The notes beneath the pieces were generated by a model. The model ran no database searches and had not been told where the DNA came from. It was given only the letters and a program-made list of their open reading frames with translations. Positions 53,008-61,380 of a stretch of DNA of 64,000 bases are shown here, in pieces. Position numbers and translations under genes: made by a program. Position 1 is the stretch's first letter. Every line of letters begins with the position of its first letter. This DNA comes from Nocardioides sp. Root140 (GTDB lineage Bacteria; Actinomycetota; Actinomycetes; Propionibacteriales; Nocardioidaceae): NCBI RefSeq assembly GCF_001426745.1, contig NZ_LMFI01000011.1, positions 126,795 to 190,794 of the forward strand, in the 5' to 3' direction.

Positions 53008-54318
53008 ATGCGTGTCTCCGTGATCGGGACCGGATATCTCGGTGCAGTCCACGCGGCCGGAATGGCCGAGCTGGGCTTCGACGTCGTCGGTGTCGACGTC
53101 GACGAGAGCAGGGTCGCCACGCTCCAGGAGGGCCGCGCGCCGTTCTACGAGCCCGACCTCGAGCCGCTGCTGCGCAAGCACGTGGGCTCCAGCGGCCGGC
53201 TCCGCTTCTCGACCGACTTCGCCGCCGTGCGCGACGCCGACGTGCACTTCCTGTGCATCGGCACGCCCCAGCGCAGCGGTTCGACCGCCGCCGACCTCAG
53301 CTACCTCGAGGCCGCCGTCGAGACCCTCGGCACGCTGCTGGCCGGGCGCACCGCGGTGGTCGTCGGCAAGTCGACCGTGCCGGTCGGCACCGCTGACGTG
53401 CTGCAGGCCAGGCTCACCGAGCTCGCCGGGCCGGGCGTCGAGCTCGCCTGGAACCCCGAGTTCCTGCGCGAGGGCTACGCCGTGGAAGACACGCTGCGCC
53501 CCGACCGCCTCGTCTTCGGAGTCCGTTCGCCGGACGCGGAGGCCACCCTGCGGCGCGTGTACGCCGAGACGATCGAGTCGGGCACCCCGGTCATCGTCAC
53601 CGGCTACGCCACCGCCGAGCTGGTCAAGACCAGCGCCAATGCGTTCCTGGCCACCAAGATCTCGTTCATCAACGCCGTCTCGGACCTGTGCGACGTCACC
53701 GGCGCCGACGTCACCACCCTGGCCGACGCGATCGGGCTCGACTCCCGCATCGGACGCCGCTTTCTCAACGCCGGCCTCGGGTTCGGGGGCGGCTGCCTGC
53801 CCAAGGACGTGCGGGCGTTCCGCACCCGCGCCGAAGAGCTCGGCGCGGGAGCCTCCTTCCGGTTCCTCGACGAGGTCGACCAGATCAACCTGCGCCGGCG
53901 CGACAAGGTCGTCGGGCTCGCCCACGAGCTGGTCGGCGGCGACGTCCGCGGACGCCGGATCGCCGTGCTCGGCGCGTCGTTCAAGCCGCACTCGGACGAC
54001 GTCCGCGACTCGCCGGCGCTCGACGTGGCCACCCAGCTCGCCCTGGTCGGTGCCGACGTGCACGTCTACGACCCGGTCGCCAACGGCGTGGCCGCGGCCG
54101 CCGCGCCGCAGCTGTCGTTCGACCGCAGCGCCTTCGAGGCCTGCCGCGGTGCGGACGTCGTGCTGCACCTGACCGAGTGGCCGGAGTTCCGCGCCGTCGA
54201 CCCGGCTGCCCTGGCCGAGGTGGTCCGCGAGCTCAACGTCATCGACGCCCGCAACTGCCTCGACCGGGACCGCTGGCGCGGCGCCGGCTGGACCTACCGC
54301 GGACTCGGTGTCGCATGA
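53008..54318 (+). CDS. ugd: UDP-glucose 6-dehydrogenase
   Basis: The 436-residue enzyme has the NAD-binding start MRVSVIGTGYLGAVHAAGMA, the motif VVVGKSTVPVGTADVL, the Lys of VKTSANAFLATKISFIN and the catalytic Cys263 in GLGFGGGCLPKDVRAF. It oxidises UDP-glucose to UDP-glucuronate for surface polysaccharide. The stop overlaps the GT2 start (ATGA), so it opens an operon. It is shorter in homology to, and distinct from, the WecC-type dehydrogenase at 58326. Confidence 0.95.
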   Translation: MRVSVIGTGYLGAVHAAGMAELGFDVVGVDVDESRVATLQEGRAPFYEPDLEPLLRKHVGSSGRLRFSTDFAAVRDADVHFLCIGTPQRSGSTAADLSYLEAAVETLGTLLAGRTAVVVGKSTVPVGTADVLQARLTELAGPGVELAWNPEFLREGYAVEDTLRPDRLVFGVRSPDAEATLRRVYAETIESGTPVIVTGYATAELVKTSANAFLATKISFINAVSDLCDVTGADVTTLADAIGLDSRIGRRFLNAGLGFGGGCLPKDVRAFRTRAEELGAGASFRFLDEVDQINLRRRDKVVGLAHELVGGDVRGRRIAVLGASFKPHSDDVRDSPALDVATQLALVGADVHVYDPVANGVAAAAAPQLSFDRSAFEACRGADVVLHLTEWPEFRAVDPAALAEVVRELNVIDARNCLDRDRWRGAGWTYRGLGVA

Positions 54319-55406
54319 CGGACGTCGTGACCAGCCCGCTGGCCGGACCGTCGATCGGCCCGCAGGCGCCGACGCTGACCCGGGTCCGCACGGCAGTCTC
54401 CGTGGTGATGCCGGTGCTCAACGAGGAGCGCTACCTCGAGGAGTCCGTACGCCGGGTGCTCGACCAGCACTACGACGGCGAGGTCGAGCTCGTGCTCGCG
54501 GTCGGGCCCAGCAAGGACCGCACCATGGAGATCGCGCGCACGCTGGCCGAGACCCACCCGCGCGTCGCCGTGGTCGAGAACCCGACGGGCTTCACGCCGC
54601 ACGCCCTGAATGCGGCGATCGCGGCGACCAGCCATCCGTTCGTCGTCCGCGTCGATGCACACGGCTTCCTGCCCGACGGCTACCTCGAGGACGTCGTCGA
54701 CCTCCTCGAGTCCACCGGTGCGGCCAACGTCGGCGGCATGATGCGGGTCGAGGGCGACACGTCGTTCGGCCACGCGGTCGCGGCGGCGATGTCCTCGCCG
54801 CTGGGCATCGGCGGGTCGAAGTTCCACGTCGGTGGTGAGCCCGGTCCGGCCCGCACCGTCTACCTCGGCTCGTTCCGGCGCGACGCGCTGGTCAAGGTCG
54901 GCGGCTTCGACGAGCACTTCCTGCGCGCCCAGGACTGGGAGCTCAACTACCGGCTGCGGCAGGCCGGCGAGACCATCTGGTTCACCCCCGACCTGGCCGT
55001 GGTCTACCGTCCGCGGCGCGACTTCAACGCCCTGCGCCGGCAGTTCTTCGGGTCCGGGCAGTGGCGCCGCCAGATCGTCGACGAGCACCCCGACACGGCC
55101 TCGTTCCGCTACCTGGCCGCGCCCGTCGTCACCGGCCTGGTCGCCCTCGGCTCCCTCCTGGGACTGGTCGGTCTCGTGCTCGCACTGGTCCCGGGGCTGC
55201 ACGTCCCCGGCTCCGCCTGGCTCACCCTCGGGTTCCTCGCGCCGTTCGGCTACGCGTTCGGAGTGCTGGGTGCGACGTACGAGATGGGGCGCCGGCGTCG
55301 GCTGCCCTGGCGGGCGCGGGTGCTGCTGCCGTTCGTGGTGGCCACCATGCACCTCTCGTGGGGCAGTGGATTCCTCCGCTCCATCCCCCGTTCCTCCCGC
55401 CGCTGA
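54315..55406 (+). CDS. Glycosyltransferase family 2 membrane protein
   Basis: The 363-residue protein has a GT-A domain with VSVVMPVLNEERYLEESVRR, the acidic VVRVDAHGFLPDGYLEDVV (DxD-like DAH) and FLRAQDWELNYRLRQAGETI with the catalytic D/E. Two or three C-terminal membrane helices follow. It resembles ExoA-type succinoglycan glycosyltransferases and probably adds a sugar to a lipid carrier. It is coupled to ugd. The repeat array at 55411 begins 5 bases after its stop. Confidence 0.9.
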   Translation: MTDVVTSPLAGPSIGPQAPTLTRVRTAVSVVMPVLNEERYLEESVRRVLDQHYDGEVELVLAVGPSKDRTMEIARTLAETHPRVAVVENPTGFTPHALNAAIAATSHPFVVRVDAHGFLPDGYLEDVVDLLESTGAANVGGMMRVEGDTSFGHAVAAAMSSPLGIGGSKFHVGGEPGPARTVYLGSFRRDALVKVGGFDEHFLRAQDWELNYRLRQAGETIWFTPDLAVVYRPRRDFNALRRQFFGSGQWRRQIVDEHPDTASFRYLAAPVVTGLVALGSLLGLVGLVLALVPGLHVPGSAWLTLGFLAPFGYAFGVLGATYEMGRRRRLPWRARVLLPFVVATMHLSWGSGFLRSIPRSSRR

Positions 55407-55410
55407 TCCC

Positions 55411-55538
55411 GATACTCCCTGACGTTTCGGTCCTGATCTCGGGATACTCCCTGACGTTTCGGCCCTTCTCCACCGTGATGGGGGGACCGAAACGTCAGGG
55501 AGTATCCAGTTCTGGGGGCCGAAACGTCAGGGACTATC
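55411..55538. repeat. Double palindrome of four 20-bp units between convergent genes
   Basis: GATACTCCCTGACGTTTCGG occurs at 55411-55430 and 55443-55462. Its exact complement occurs at 55487-55506, and a one-mismatch copy at 55519-55538. Steps are 32 bases in each arm, with a 24-base loop. It fills the 127-base gap between convergent glycosyltransferase genes; the last unit overlaps the stop codon of the downstream gene. Confidence 0.9.
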
Positions 55539-56688
55539 GATCCGGGGCGTTGGCGATGGCGCCGAGCCGGCTGACGAACTCGCCGGAACGGCGGGCCCAG
55601 TCGAGGTGGTCGGCGGCGTGCCGGTGGCCGAGGGTGCCCATCCGCAGGCGGGTGGCGGGTTCCGCGTGCAACGCCAGTACGGCGTCCGCGACGGCCGAGG
55701 CCACCTGCGACGCTGCGGCGGAAGCCGCCGTCACGGATGACCCGGCGGACGGCTTGCCGAACGGTACGACGACGCCCGACCCGACCGACGTGACCAGGTG
55801 CTCGGCCCGGGGGAGCGGAGTCGTGATGACCGGGACGCCGTGCGCCATGTACTCGACGACCTTGGTCGGCTGGGAGTGCCGGTAGTTCGGCTCGTCGTGC
55901 AGCAGGGAGAGCCCGGCCTGGGCGCCGTCGACGTGCTTCATCGCCTCGTCGTGCGGCAGGAAGCCGAGCCAGTCGACCCGTGAGGACGCGTCGGTCAGCG
56001 CCGCGGTGGCCTCCTGGTCGGCATGGCCGATGGCCTGCACCATGATGCCGGTCGGCGCCAGCAAGCGCGCCAGCTCGACGAGCTCGTGCACGCCACGGGC
56101 CCGCGAGAGATGGCCGACGTAGACCACTCGCGGGTCATCGGGCGGAGCCGGGTCCTGCGGCACGCGCGTGGTGTTGGGCACGACGGGATGCCGCTTGCGG
56201 AAGCGGAGCTGGTAGGCCTCCTCGGCGAGCAGGAGATGGTGGCGGCGCTCGGCACGGCGCTCGATCCGGCGGACCGCCCAGGCCGCGGGCCGACCGAGCC
56301 CGGCGGGCAGCCACGGCTTCAGCGAGATCGCGGCGGCGGTGTCCTCGTGCACGTCCCACACGACATGCGGGTGGTGGAAGCTGCCGACCGCGAGGAGCAG
56401 CTCGGGATCGTGCAGCAGCACGATGTCGTGGTCGTCACCGAGTCGGTCGAGGAGCGCCCTGGCCGCGCGCATCGAGGCGAGCCGTGACGTGCCCAGGGCG
56501 CGCGGCACGTCGACCGTGGTCAGCTGCGCAGTCGGAGGCGGCACCGGAAGTCCGTAGCCGGAGAAGGGCGCCGCATAGGTCACCTGCCAACCGGCCTCGA
56601 GCAGCGAGGCGATCTGGCGGTGCCGGATGCGAGCGTCCTCCGGGTGGTGGACGACCGTGACCACCAGGGCGCGTGCGGGCAGCGTCAT
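55534..56688 (-). CDS. Glycosyltransferase family 4-like protein
   Basis: The 384-residue GT-B enzyme has RALVVTVVHHPEDARIRHRQ at the start, LLHDPELLLAVG, VVYVGHLSRARGVHELVELA and the donor-site motif PTKVVEYMAHGVPVITTPLP. It likely acts in assembly of the exported polysaccharide. The ATG at 56688 overlaps the stop of the ABC ATPase gene. Its TAG stop is within the fourth unit of the palindromic repeat. Confidence 0.85.
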   Translation of the reverse strand: MTLPARALVVTVVHHPEDARIRHRQIASLLEAGWQVTYAAPFSGYGLPVPPPTAQLTTVDVPRALGTSRLASMRAARALLDRLGDDHDIVLLHDPELLLAVGSFHHPHVVWDVHEDTAAAISLKPWLPAGLGRPAAWAVRRIERRAERRHHLLLAEEAYQLRFRKRHPVVPNTTRVPQDPAPPDDPRVVYVGHLSRARGVHELVELARLLAPTGIMVQAIGHADQEATAALTDASSRVDWLGFLPHDEAMKHVDGAQAGLSLLHDEPNYRHSQPTKVVEYMAHGVPVITTPLPRAEHLVTSVGSGVVVPFGKPSAGSSVTAASAAASQVASAVADAVLALHAEPATRLRMGTLGHRHAADHLDWARRSGEFVSRLGAIANAPDR

Positions 56689-57476
56689 CCCGCCACCGCC
56701 CGGGACCGGGCAGGAGTACGGCGGGCAACGGGTCGGCCGGTCGCCTCGGCATAGGCCTCGAGCACCTCGTCGACCTGGCCGTCGAGACGAAGTCGTCCAC
56801 CGTCGACCCACAGCACCCGGTCGCACATGGAGCGGATCGTCGACATTGAGTGGCTGACCAGCAGCACCGTGCCGGCCTCCGAGCGGATCTGGTCCACGCG
56901 TTCGCGGCTGCGCCGGCGGAACTCCGCGTCGCCCGTCGAGAGCGCCTCGTCGATCATCACGATGTCGGGGCGGGCCGCCGACGAGATCGCGAACCGCAGT
57001 CGCGATCCCATGCCGGACGAGTAGGCCCGCATCGGCAGCTGCAGGAAGTCGCCGATGCCGGCGAAGTCGACGACCTCGTCGAAGCGTTCCTCAACCTGGG
57101 TTGGCGTCTGGCCGAGGGCGAGGCCGCCGAGCACGATGTTGCGCTCACCGGTCAGGTCGCGCATCAGGGCCGCGTTGACTCCGAGCAGGGAGGCCGTGCC
57201 GTCGGCGTACACGGCGCCGGACTCGGTCGGCAGGACGCCGGCGATGGCGCGCAGCAGCGTGCTCTTGCCGGAGCCGTTGTGGCCGATCACACCGATCGAC
57301 TCGCCGTGGTCGGCCACGAACGAGATGCCACGGACTGCGCGGACCTTGTCGACCGCACCGACGTGGCGGCCGATCGTGTGCCAGGTCTTCTGCTGTCGCG
57401 CGGTCAGTCGGCGTCCGCCGTACGTGCGATAGGTGACGTGCACGTCGTCGACGATGAGGGAGGGGCGATCAGCCAC
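56685..57476 (-). CDS. Polysaccharide ABC transporter ATP-binding protein (Wzt/TagH-like)
   Basis: The 263-residue ATPase has Walker A IGVIGHNGSGKSTLLRAIAG at residues 61-80, the signature YSSGMGSRLRFAISSA, Walker B IVMIDEALSTGDAEF and the switch VLLVSHSMSTIRSMCDR. An N-terminal segment LTARQQKTWHTIGR is typical of teichoic acid/O-antigen exporters. It lacks the C-terminal carbohydrate-binding domain of long Wzt proteins. It pairs with the permease gene that overlaps it. Confidence 0.92.
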   Translation of the reverse strand: MADRPSLIVDDVHVTYRTYGGRRLTARQQKTWHTIGRHVGAVDKVRAVRGISFVADHGESIGVIGHNGSGKSTLLRAIAGVLPTESGAVYADGTASLLGVNAALMRDLTGERNIVLGGLALGQTPTQVEERFDEVVDFAGIGDFLQLPMRAYSSGMGSRLRFAISSAARPDIVMIDEALSTGDAEFRRRSRERVDQIRSEAGTVLLVSHSMSTIRSMCDRVLWVDGGRLRLDGQVDEVLEAYAEATGRPVARRTPARSRAVAG

Positions 57477-58329
57477 GGCCGTACCTCTCCTCGGCGTGCC
57501 AGAAGAAGACGAAGCCCAGCACGAGGGTGACCAGGGCCCACCCGGCAGCCCAGGCCCACAGGGCAGGGGTGAGAGGGACCTCGGAGAGCAACGTGCCGCG
57601 CACCAGTTCGAGGTAGACCGCGACCGGCTGGTGCGAGAGCACGGCGGCCGCGGTGCCGCTGCCGACGTAGTGGTCGATGGAGAAGAAGACCCCGGAGACG
57701 TACATCAGCGCGCGCAGCACGAACGGGATCAGCTGCTTCACGTCGCGCCACTGCGAGACGAGCCGCGCGCAGACCAGGGCGACCCCGGTGCCGAAGACCC
57801 ACTGCAGGCCCACCGCGAGGGGGAGCAGCAGCCAGGTCCAGGCGAATGGCTCGCCGGTCAGCGGCACCAGGACCAGCAGCACGACGAGCGCGGGGACCAG
57901 AGTGACCAGCTCGGCCAGCACCGACGCGATCGGCAGGAGTGCCCGCGGGAACTGGAGGGAGGTGATCAGGCCCTGGTTGCCTACGATCGCGTTCGAGCCG
58001 GTGGTGATGCTGGCCGAGCTGAAGTGGAACATGAAGACGCCGACCACCAGGAAGCCGATGAAGTTCTCCACGCCGCGGCTGGTGTCGAGCAGCACGCCGA
58101 AGACCAGCAGGTAGACCAGCGCCCACAGCACCGGGTTGAGCAGCGCCCAGACCTGGCCGAGGTAATTGCCCTGGTTGCGCGCGTAGGCCTTCGACCCGGC
58201 AAGGGACACCGCGAAGTGCCGCCGCTGCCACATCGTGGCCAGGTAGCGACGCAGGGGCGGGCGTACGCCGACCCGCTGGAGGCCGTGCTCGGCGGCCAGC
58301 GCGGCCAGCGGGCTGGGCGCCGTGCTCAC
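57469..58329 (-). CDS. Polysaccharide ABC-2 transporter permease (Wzm/TagG-like)
   Basis: The 286-residue membrane protein has six hydrophobic segments, the entry GNYLGQVWALLNPVLWALVY and AIVGNQGLITSLQFPRALLP, which are typical of ABC-2 exporters of lipid-linked glycans. It forms the membrane part with the ATPase encoded next. Overlaps with the genes on each side suggest one leftward operon 55534-61234. Confidence 0.92.
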   Translation of the reverse strand: MSTAPSPLAALAAEHGLQRVGVRPPLRRYLATMWQRRHFAVSLAGSKAYARNQGNYLGQVWALLNPVLWALVYLLVFGVLLDTSRGVENFIGFLVVGVFMFHFSSASITTGSNAIVGNQGLITSLQFPRALLPIASVLAELVTLVPALVVLLVLVPLTGEPFAWTWLLLPLAVGLQWVFGTGVALVCARLVSQWRDVKQLIPFVLRALMYVSGVFFSIDHYVGSGTAAAVLSHQPVAVYLELVRGTLLSEVPLTPALWAWAAGWALVTLVLGFVFFWHAEERYGRG

Positions 58330-59597
58330 AACCTGTTCACCTCGGGCCCGGTGGTCACGCCACGGGTGTCGAAGAACAGGCGCGCGTCGGCGGCCAGCGA
58401 CGGGACGTCGTACTCGTCGTGGGCCTGCACGAGGATGACCAGGTCGGCGAACGCGATCGCGGTGGCCAGGTCATCGGCGCGGGTGACCGGCACGCCGGCG
58501 TCCCACTCCTCGACGCGCGGGTCGTGGTAGACCACGCGGGCTCCGAGGGTGTCGAGCGCCTTGGCCAGCGGCACCGCCGGGGACTCCCGCTGGTCGGCGA
58601 TGTTGGGCTTGTAGGTCACGCCTAGCAGCAGCACGGTGGAGCCGTGGATCGCCTTGGCGTGGTCGTTGAGCAGGTTCTGCGCGCGGTGTGCGACGTACGA
58701 CGGCATGGTGGCGTTGATCTCCTCGGCCAGCTCCACGAACCGGAACGGGTAGCCGAGCTTGGCGCGCACGTTGTGGGAGAGGTAGTTCGGGTCGATCGGG
58801 ATGCAGTGCCCGCCGACGCCGGGCCCGGGGTGGAAGGCCTGGAAGCCGAACGGCTTCGTGGACGCGGCGCGGATGACGTCCCACAGGTCGATCTTGAGCT
58901 CGTGGCAGAAGCGGGCCATCTCGTTGACCAGCGCGATGTTGATGTGCCGGTAGGTGTTCTCCAGCAGCTTGGCGGTCTCGGCCTCGCGGGTGCCGGCGGT
59001 CTCGACGATCGTGTGCACGAACTTACCGTAGAACGCCGCGGCCCGCGCGGTGCACGACGCCGTGTGGCCGCCGACGACCTTGGGCGTGTTGACCAGGCCG
59101 TACGTCGGGTTGCCCGGGTCGATCCGCTCGGGGGAGAAGGCCAGCGCGAAGTCCTCGCCGGCGACCAGTCCGGAGGCCTCCTCGAGGATCGGGCGGACCA
59201 GCTCGTCGGTGGTGCCGGGGTAGGTGGTCGACTCCAGCACCACGAGCCGGCCGGGCAGTAGGTGCTCGGCGATGGCCCGGACGGCGGAGGTGACCGCGCC
59301 GAGGTCCGGGCCGCCGTCGGGGCTGAGCGGGGTGGGCACGCAGATGACGGTGACGTCGGCGTCGGCGAGGACGGCCGGGTCGTCGGTGGCCCGGAACCCG
59401 GTGGACACCATGGCAGCGACGTCGTCGTCGCTCAGGTCGTCGACGTGGGAGACGCCGGCGTTGAGGCCGTCGACGGCGGCGCGGTTCAGGTCGAGGCCGG
59501 CGACGCGCAGGCCCGCGGCGGTGGCGGCCTGGGCCAGCGGCAGCCCGACGTAGCCGAGGCCGACGACCACGAGGTCGAGGTCAGTGGTCCGGGTCAT
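58326..59597 (-). CDS. wecC: UDP-N-acetyl-D-mannosamine dehydrogenase (WecC-like)
   Basis: The 423-residue enzyme has the NAD motif LVVVGLGYVGLPLAQAA, VVLESTTYPGTTDELV, AKLLENTYRHINIALVNEMA and the catalytic Cys near residue 265 in PGPGVGGHCIPIDPNYLS. The sequence pattern fits the WecC/CapL branch that makes UDP-ManNAcA. A WecB-type epimerase at 61381 supplies its substrate. Coupled to both neighbours by ATGA overlaps. Confidence 0.9.
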   Translation of the reverse strand: MTRTTDLDLVVVGLGYVGLPLAQAATAAGLRVAGLDLNRAAVDGLNAGVSHVDDLSDDDVAAMVSTGFRATDDPAVLADADVTVICVPTPLSPDGGPDLGAVTSAVRAIAEHLLPGRLVVLESTTYPGTTDELVRPILEEASGLVAGEDFALAFSPERIDPGNPTYGLVNTPKVVGGHTASCTARAAAFYGKFVHTIVETAGTREAETAKLLENTYRHINIALVNEMARFCHELKIDLWDVIRAASTKPFGFQAFHPGPGVGGHCIPIDPNYLSHNVRAKLGYPFRFVELAEEINATMPSYVAHRAQNLLNDHAKAIHGSTVLLLGVTYKPNIADQRESPAVPLAKALDTLGARVVYHDPRVEEWDAGVPVTRADDLATAIAFADLVILVQAHDEYDVPSLAADARLFFDTRGVTTGPEVNRL

Positions 59598-61234
59598 GAG
59601 GTGACTCCTTCGATCAGGCAGGTGCCGGTGCGGATCTCGTCGTAGAGGCGGGCGCAGGTCTGTGCGGCCCGTTCCCAGGTGCGGTGGGCGAGCACGTCGG
59701 CCCGGCCGTTGGCACCGAGCCGTCGTCGTACATCGGGGGCGGCGGCCAGCTCGGCGAGCACGTCGGCCAGGGCGTGCGCGTCTCCGGCGCGGACCAGCCG
59801 GCCGTTGTGTCCGTCGCGGACCAGCTCGCGCAGCGGCGGCAGGTCGCTGGCCACCACCGGACGACCCAGCGCCAGTGCCTCGACCGGCTTGATCGGCGGC
59901 ACCAGCCGGGTCACCGGCAGGTCGAGGCGGGGCGTGGCGTAGATGTCGATGCGCTGGTGCTGCGCGACGACCCGGTCGGGGCTGACCCGCCCGGTGAACT
60001 CGGCGTCGATGCCTGCGGCACGTGCCCGGGCCTGGAGCGCGGTTCTGGCCGGCCCGTCGCCGACCAGGAGCAGGCGCGCGGTGCCCGGGGGCAGCAGGGC
60101 CACCGCGTCGATGAGGACGCCGAGGCCCTCGTAGTCGTTGAGGGTGCCGACCGCGCCGACGGTGACCGGTCTCGATACACCGCCTCGTGCCTCGGCGGCA
60201 CTCGACCACCGAGCCTCCTGCTTTTCGGTGGTCGAGTAGCGAGCGCCAGCGAGCGTATCGAGACCCGGCGCCACGAACTGGTCGCCGACGGAGTTGGGGA
60301 CCACGTGCACCTTGGCGGCCGGGATGCCGCGGGCCACGATCGCCTCGCGCATCACCTCGCTGATCGTGAGGACGGCGTCGGCCTCGCGCATGCAGTGCGT
60401 CTCGACCGCCCGGCTCAGCCGCTGCCGTTCGTTGGGCAACGCGTCGGGCCCGCGGCGGGAGCGCTCGGTCTCCTCCAGGAAGCCACGCACCTCGTAGACC
60501 ACGGGCAGGTCGAACCGCTCGCGCAGGGCCAGGGCGACCCGGGCGTTGAGGTGGTTGCTGTGCGCGTGCAGCACGGCGGGCCGCATCCGCTCCACGAGGC
60601 GGGCGGTGCGCTCGACGTCCTTGGCCAGCGCCCGGTCGGCGCGCAACGGCACGGTGGTGAGGATGCGGTGGTAGGGGACGTCGTCGACGTACTCCACCGC
60701 CGGGACGGCGAGGTGGCCGCGGGTCACCGGGTAGCCGATGCGGGTGGCCGCACGCGCGTCGGTGCCCGCGGCGCGCTGGGCAGCCAGCAGGCCCTGGGTG
60801 CGGGTCGTGTAGCCGGCGACGGAGTGGGGGAGCGAGTTCGTCACCAGGTGCAGGACGGAGGGAGTCGGCTCCGGAGTGCCCGGGTGCAGGGGGCGCTCCG
60901 GAGCCGACGTCTGGGGGGCGGTGCTCAGCACCGACAGCTCGCCGGCGAGGTGCTCGCGCAGGCGGTCGCCGGAGCGACCGGCGCGGATGGCGTGTTCATG
61001 GGCCCGGCTCAGCTCGCCCGCGGCGTACGCCGTCTGTGCCTCGGCGTACGCCGGCCCGCGCCCGGAGGTGGTGACCAGGCGGGTGAGCGGGCCGGCGACG
61101 CCGGGCAGGACACGTGCGCCGATCGAGGCGGTGTGTCCGCGCCCGCGGGCCAGATGCCTCCGGACCACCGAGGCGGCGATCGGGAGGTTGCGGGCGGCGA
61201 GGAGCAGTCGGGCCGTCGTGCGTGACGCGGTCAT
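59594..61234 (-). CDS. Glycosyltransferase family 4 protein carrying an in-frame repeat insertion
   Basis: The 546-residue GT-B enzyme has an N-terminal extension (1-125) of unclear role, then VLHLVTNSLPHSVAGYTTRT, VLHAHSNHLNARVALALRER, VTVGAVGTLNDYEGLGVLID and the donor site PIKPVEALALGRPVVASDLP. Residues about 324-356 (LDTLAGARYSTTEKQEARWS and onward) are encoded by a palindromic repeat at 60168-60265 and interrupt the linker before the C-terminal Rossmann domain. The frame stays open, so the protein may still be made. It starts the leftward operon. Confidence 0.85.
   Translation of the reverse strand: MTASRTTARLLLAARNLPIAASVVRRHLARGRGHTASIGARVLPGVAGPLTRLVTTSGRGPAYAEAQTAYAAGELSRAHEHAIRAGRSGDRLREHLAGELSVLSTAPQTSAPERPLHPGTPEPTPSVLHLVTNSLPHSVAGYTTRTQGLLAAQRAAGTDARAATRIGYPVTRGHLAVPAVEYVDDVPYHRILTTVPLRADRALAKDVERTARLVERMRPAVLHAHSNHLNARVALALRERFDLPVVYEVRGFLEETERSRRGPDALPNERQRLSRAVETHCMREADAVLTISEVMREAIVARGIPAAKVHVVPNSVGDQFVAPGLDTLAGARYSTTEKQEARWSSAAEARGGVSRPVTVGAVGTLNDYEGLGVLIDAVALLPPGTARLLLVGDGPARTALQARARAAGIDAEFTGRVSPDRVVAQHQRIDIYATPRLDLPVTRLVPPIKPVEALALGRPVVASDLPPLRELVRDGHNGRLVRAGDAHALADVLAELAAAPDVRRRLGANGRADVLAHRTWERAAQTCARLYDEIRTGTCLIEGVTS
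60168..60265. repeat. 98-bp hairpin repeat inside the glycosyltransferase gene
   Basis: Outer arms GGTCTCGATAC (60168-60178) and GTATCGAGACC (60255-60265) are perfectly inverted. Inner arms ACTCGACCACCGA and TCGGTGGTCGAGT are also perfectly inverted around a T-rich loop. The segment AGCGAGCGCCAGCGAGCG is a short internal repeat. A partial relative is at 63483. Confidence 0.85.
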
Positions 61235-61280
61235 GGCTGCTCCTCTCGTGTGGTGACGGGCGCGCCGTGGCGTCCCTCGA

Positions 61281-61314
61281 TTACTAAGTACAGTAACTTA
61301 CTAGATATAGTAAC
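61281..61314. promoter_or_regulatory. Tandem 17-bp palindromic operators between divergent polysaccharide genes
   Basis: TTACTAAGTACAGTAAC (61281-61297) is followed directly by TTACTAGATATAGTAAC (61298-61314). Each is a TTACT-N6-AGTAA palindrome. They lie in the AT-rich part of the 146-base region between the glycosyltransferase and wecB start codons. A dimeric regulator could bind both sites side by side. Confidence 0.6.
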
Positions 61315-61380
61315 GAAGCGGCGAATCGAGTCGTGTCGTCGTCCAGGTCCCACGTCGTAGATCCACCAGGAGAGGCCCCC

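Noticed and set aside
55411..55538. 32-base step of the 20-bp units as a mini CRISPR
   Set aside because: Only two units per orientation, arranged as a palindrome, with 12-base spacers; no cas genes.
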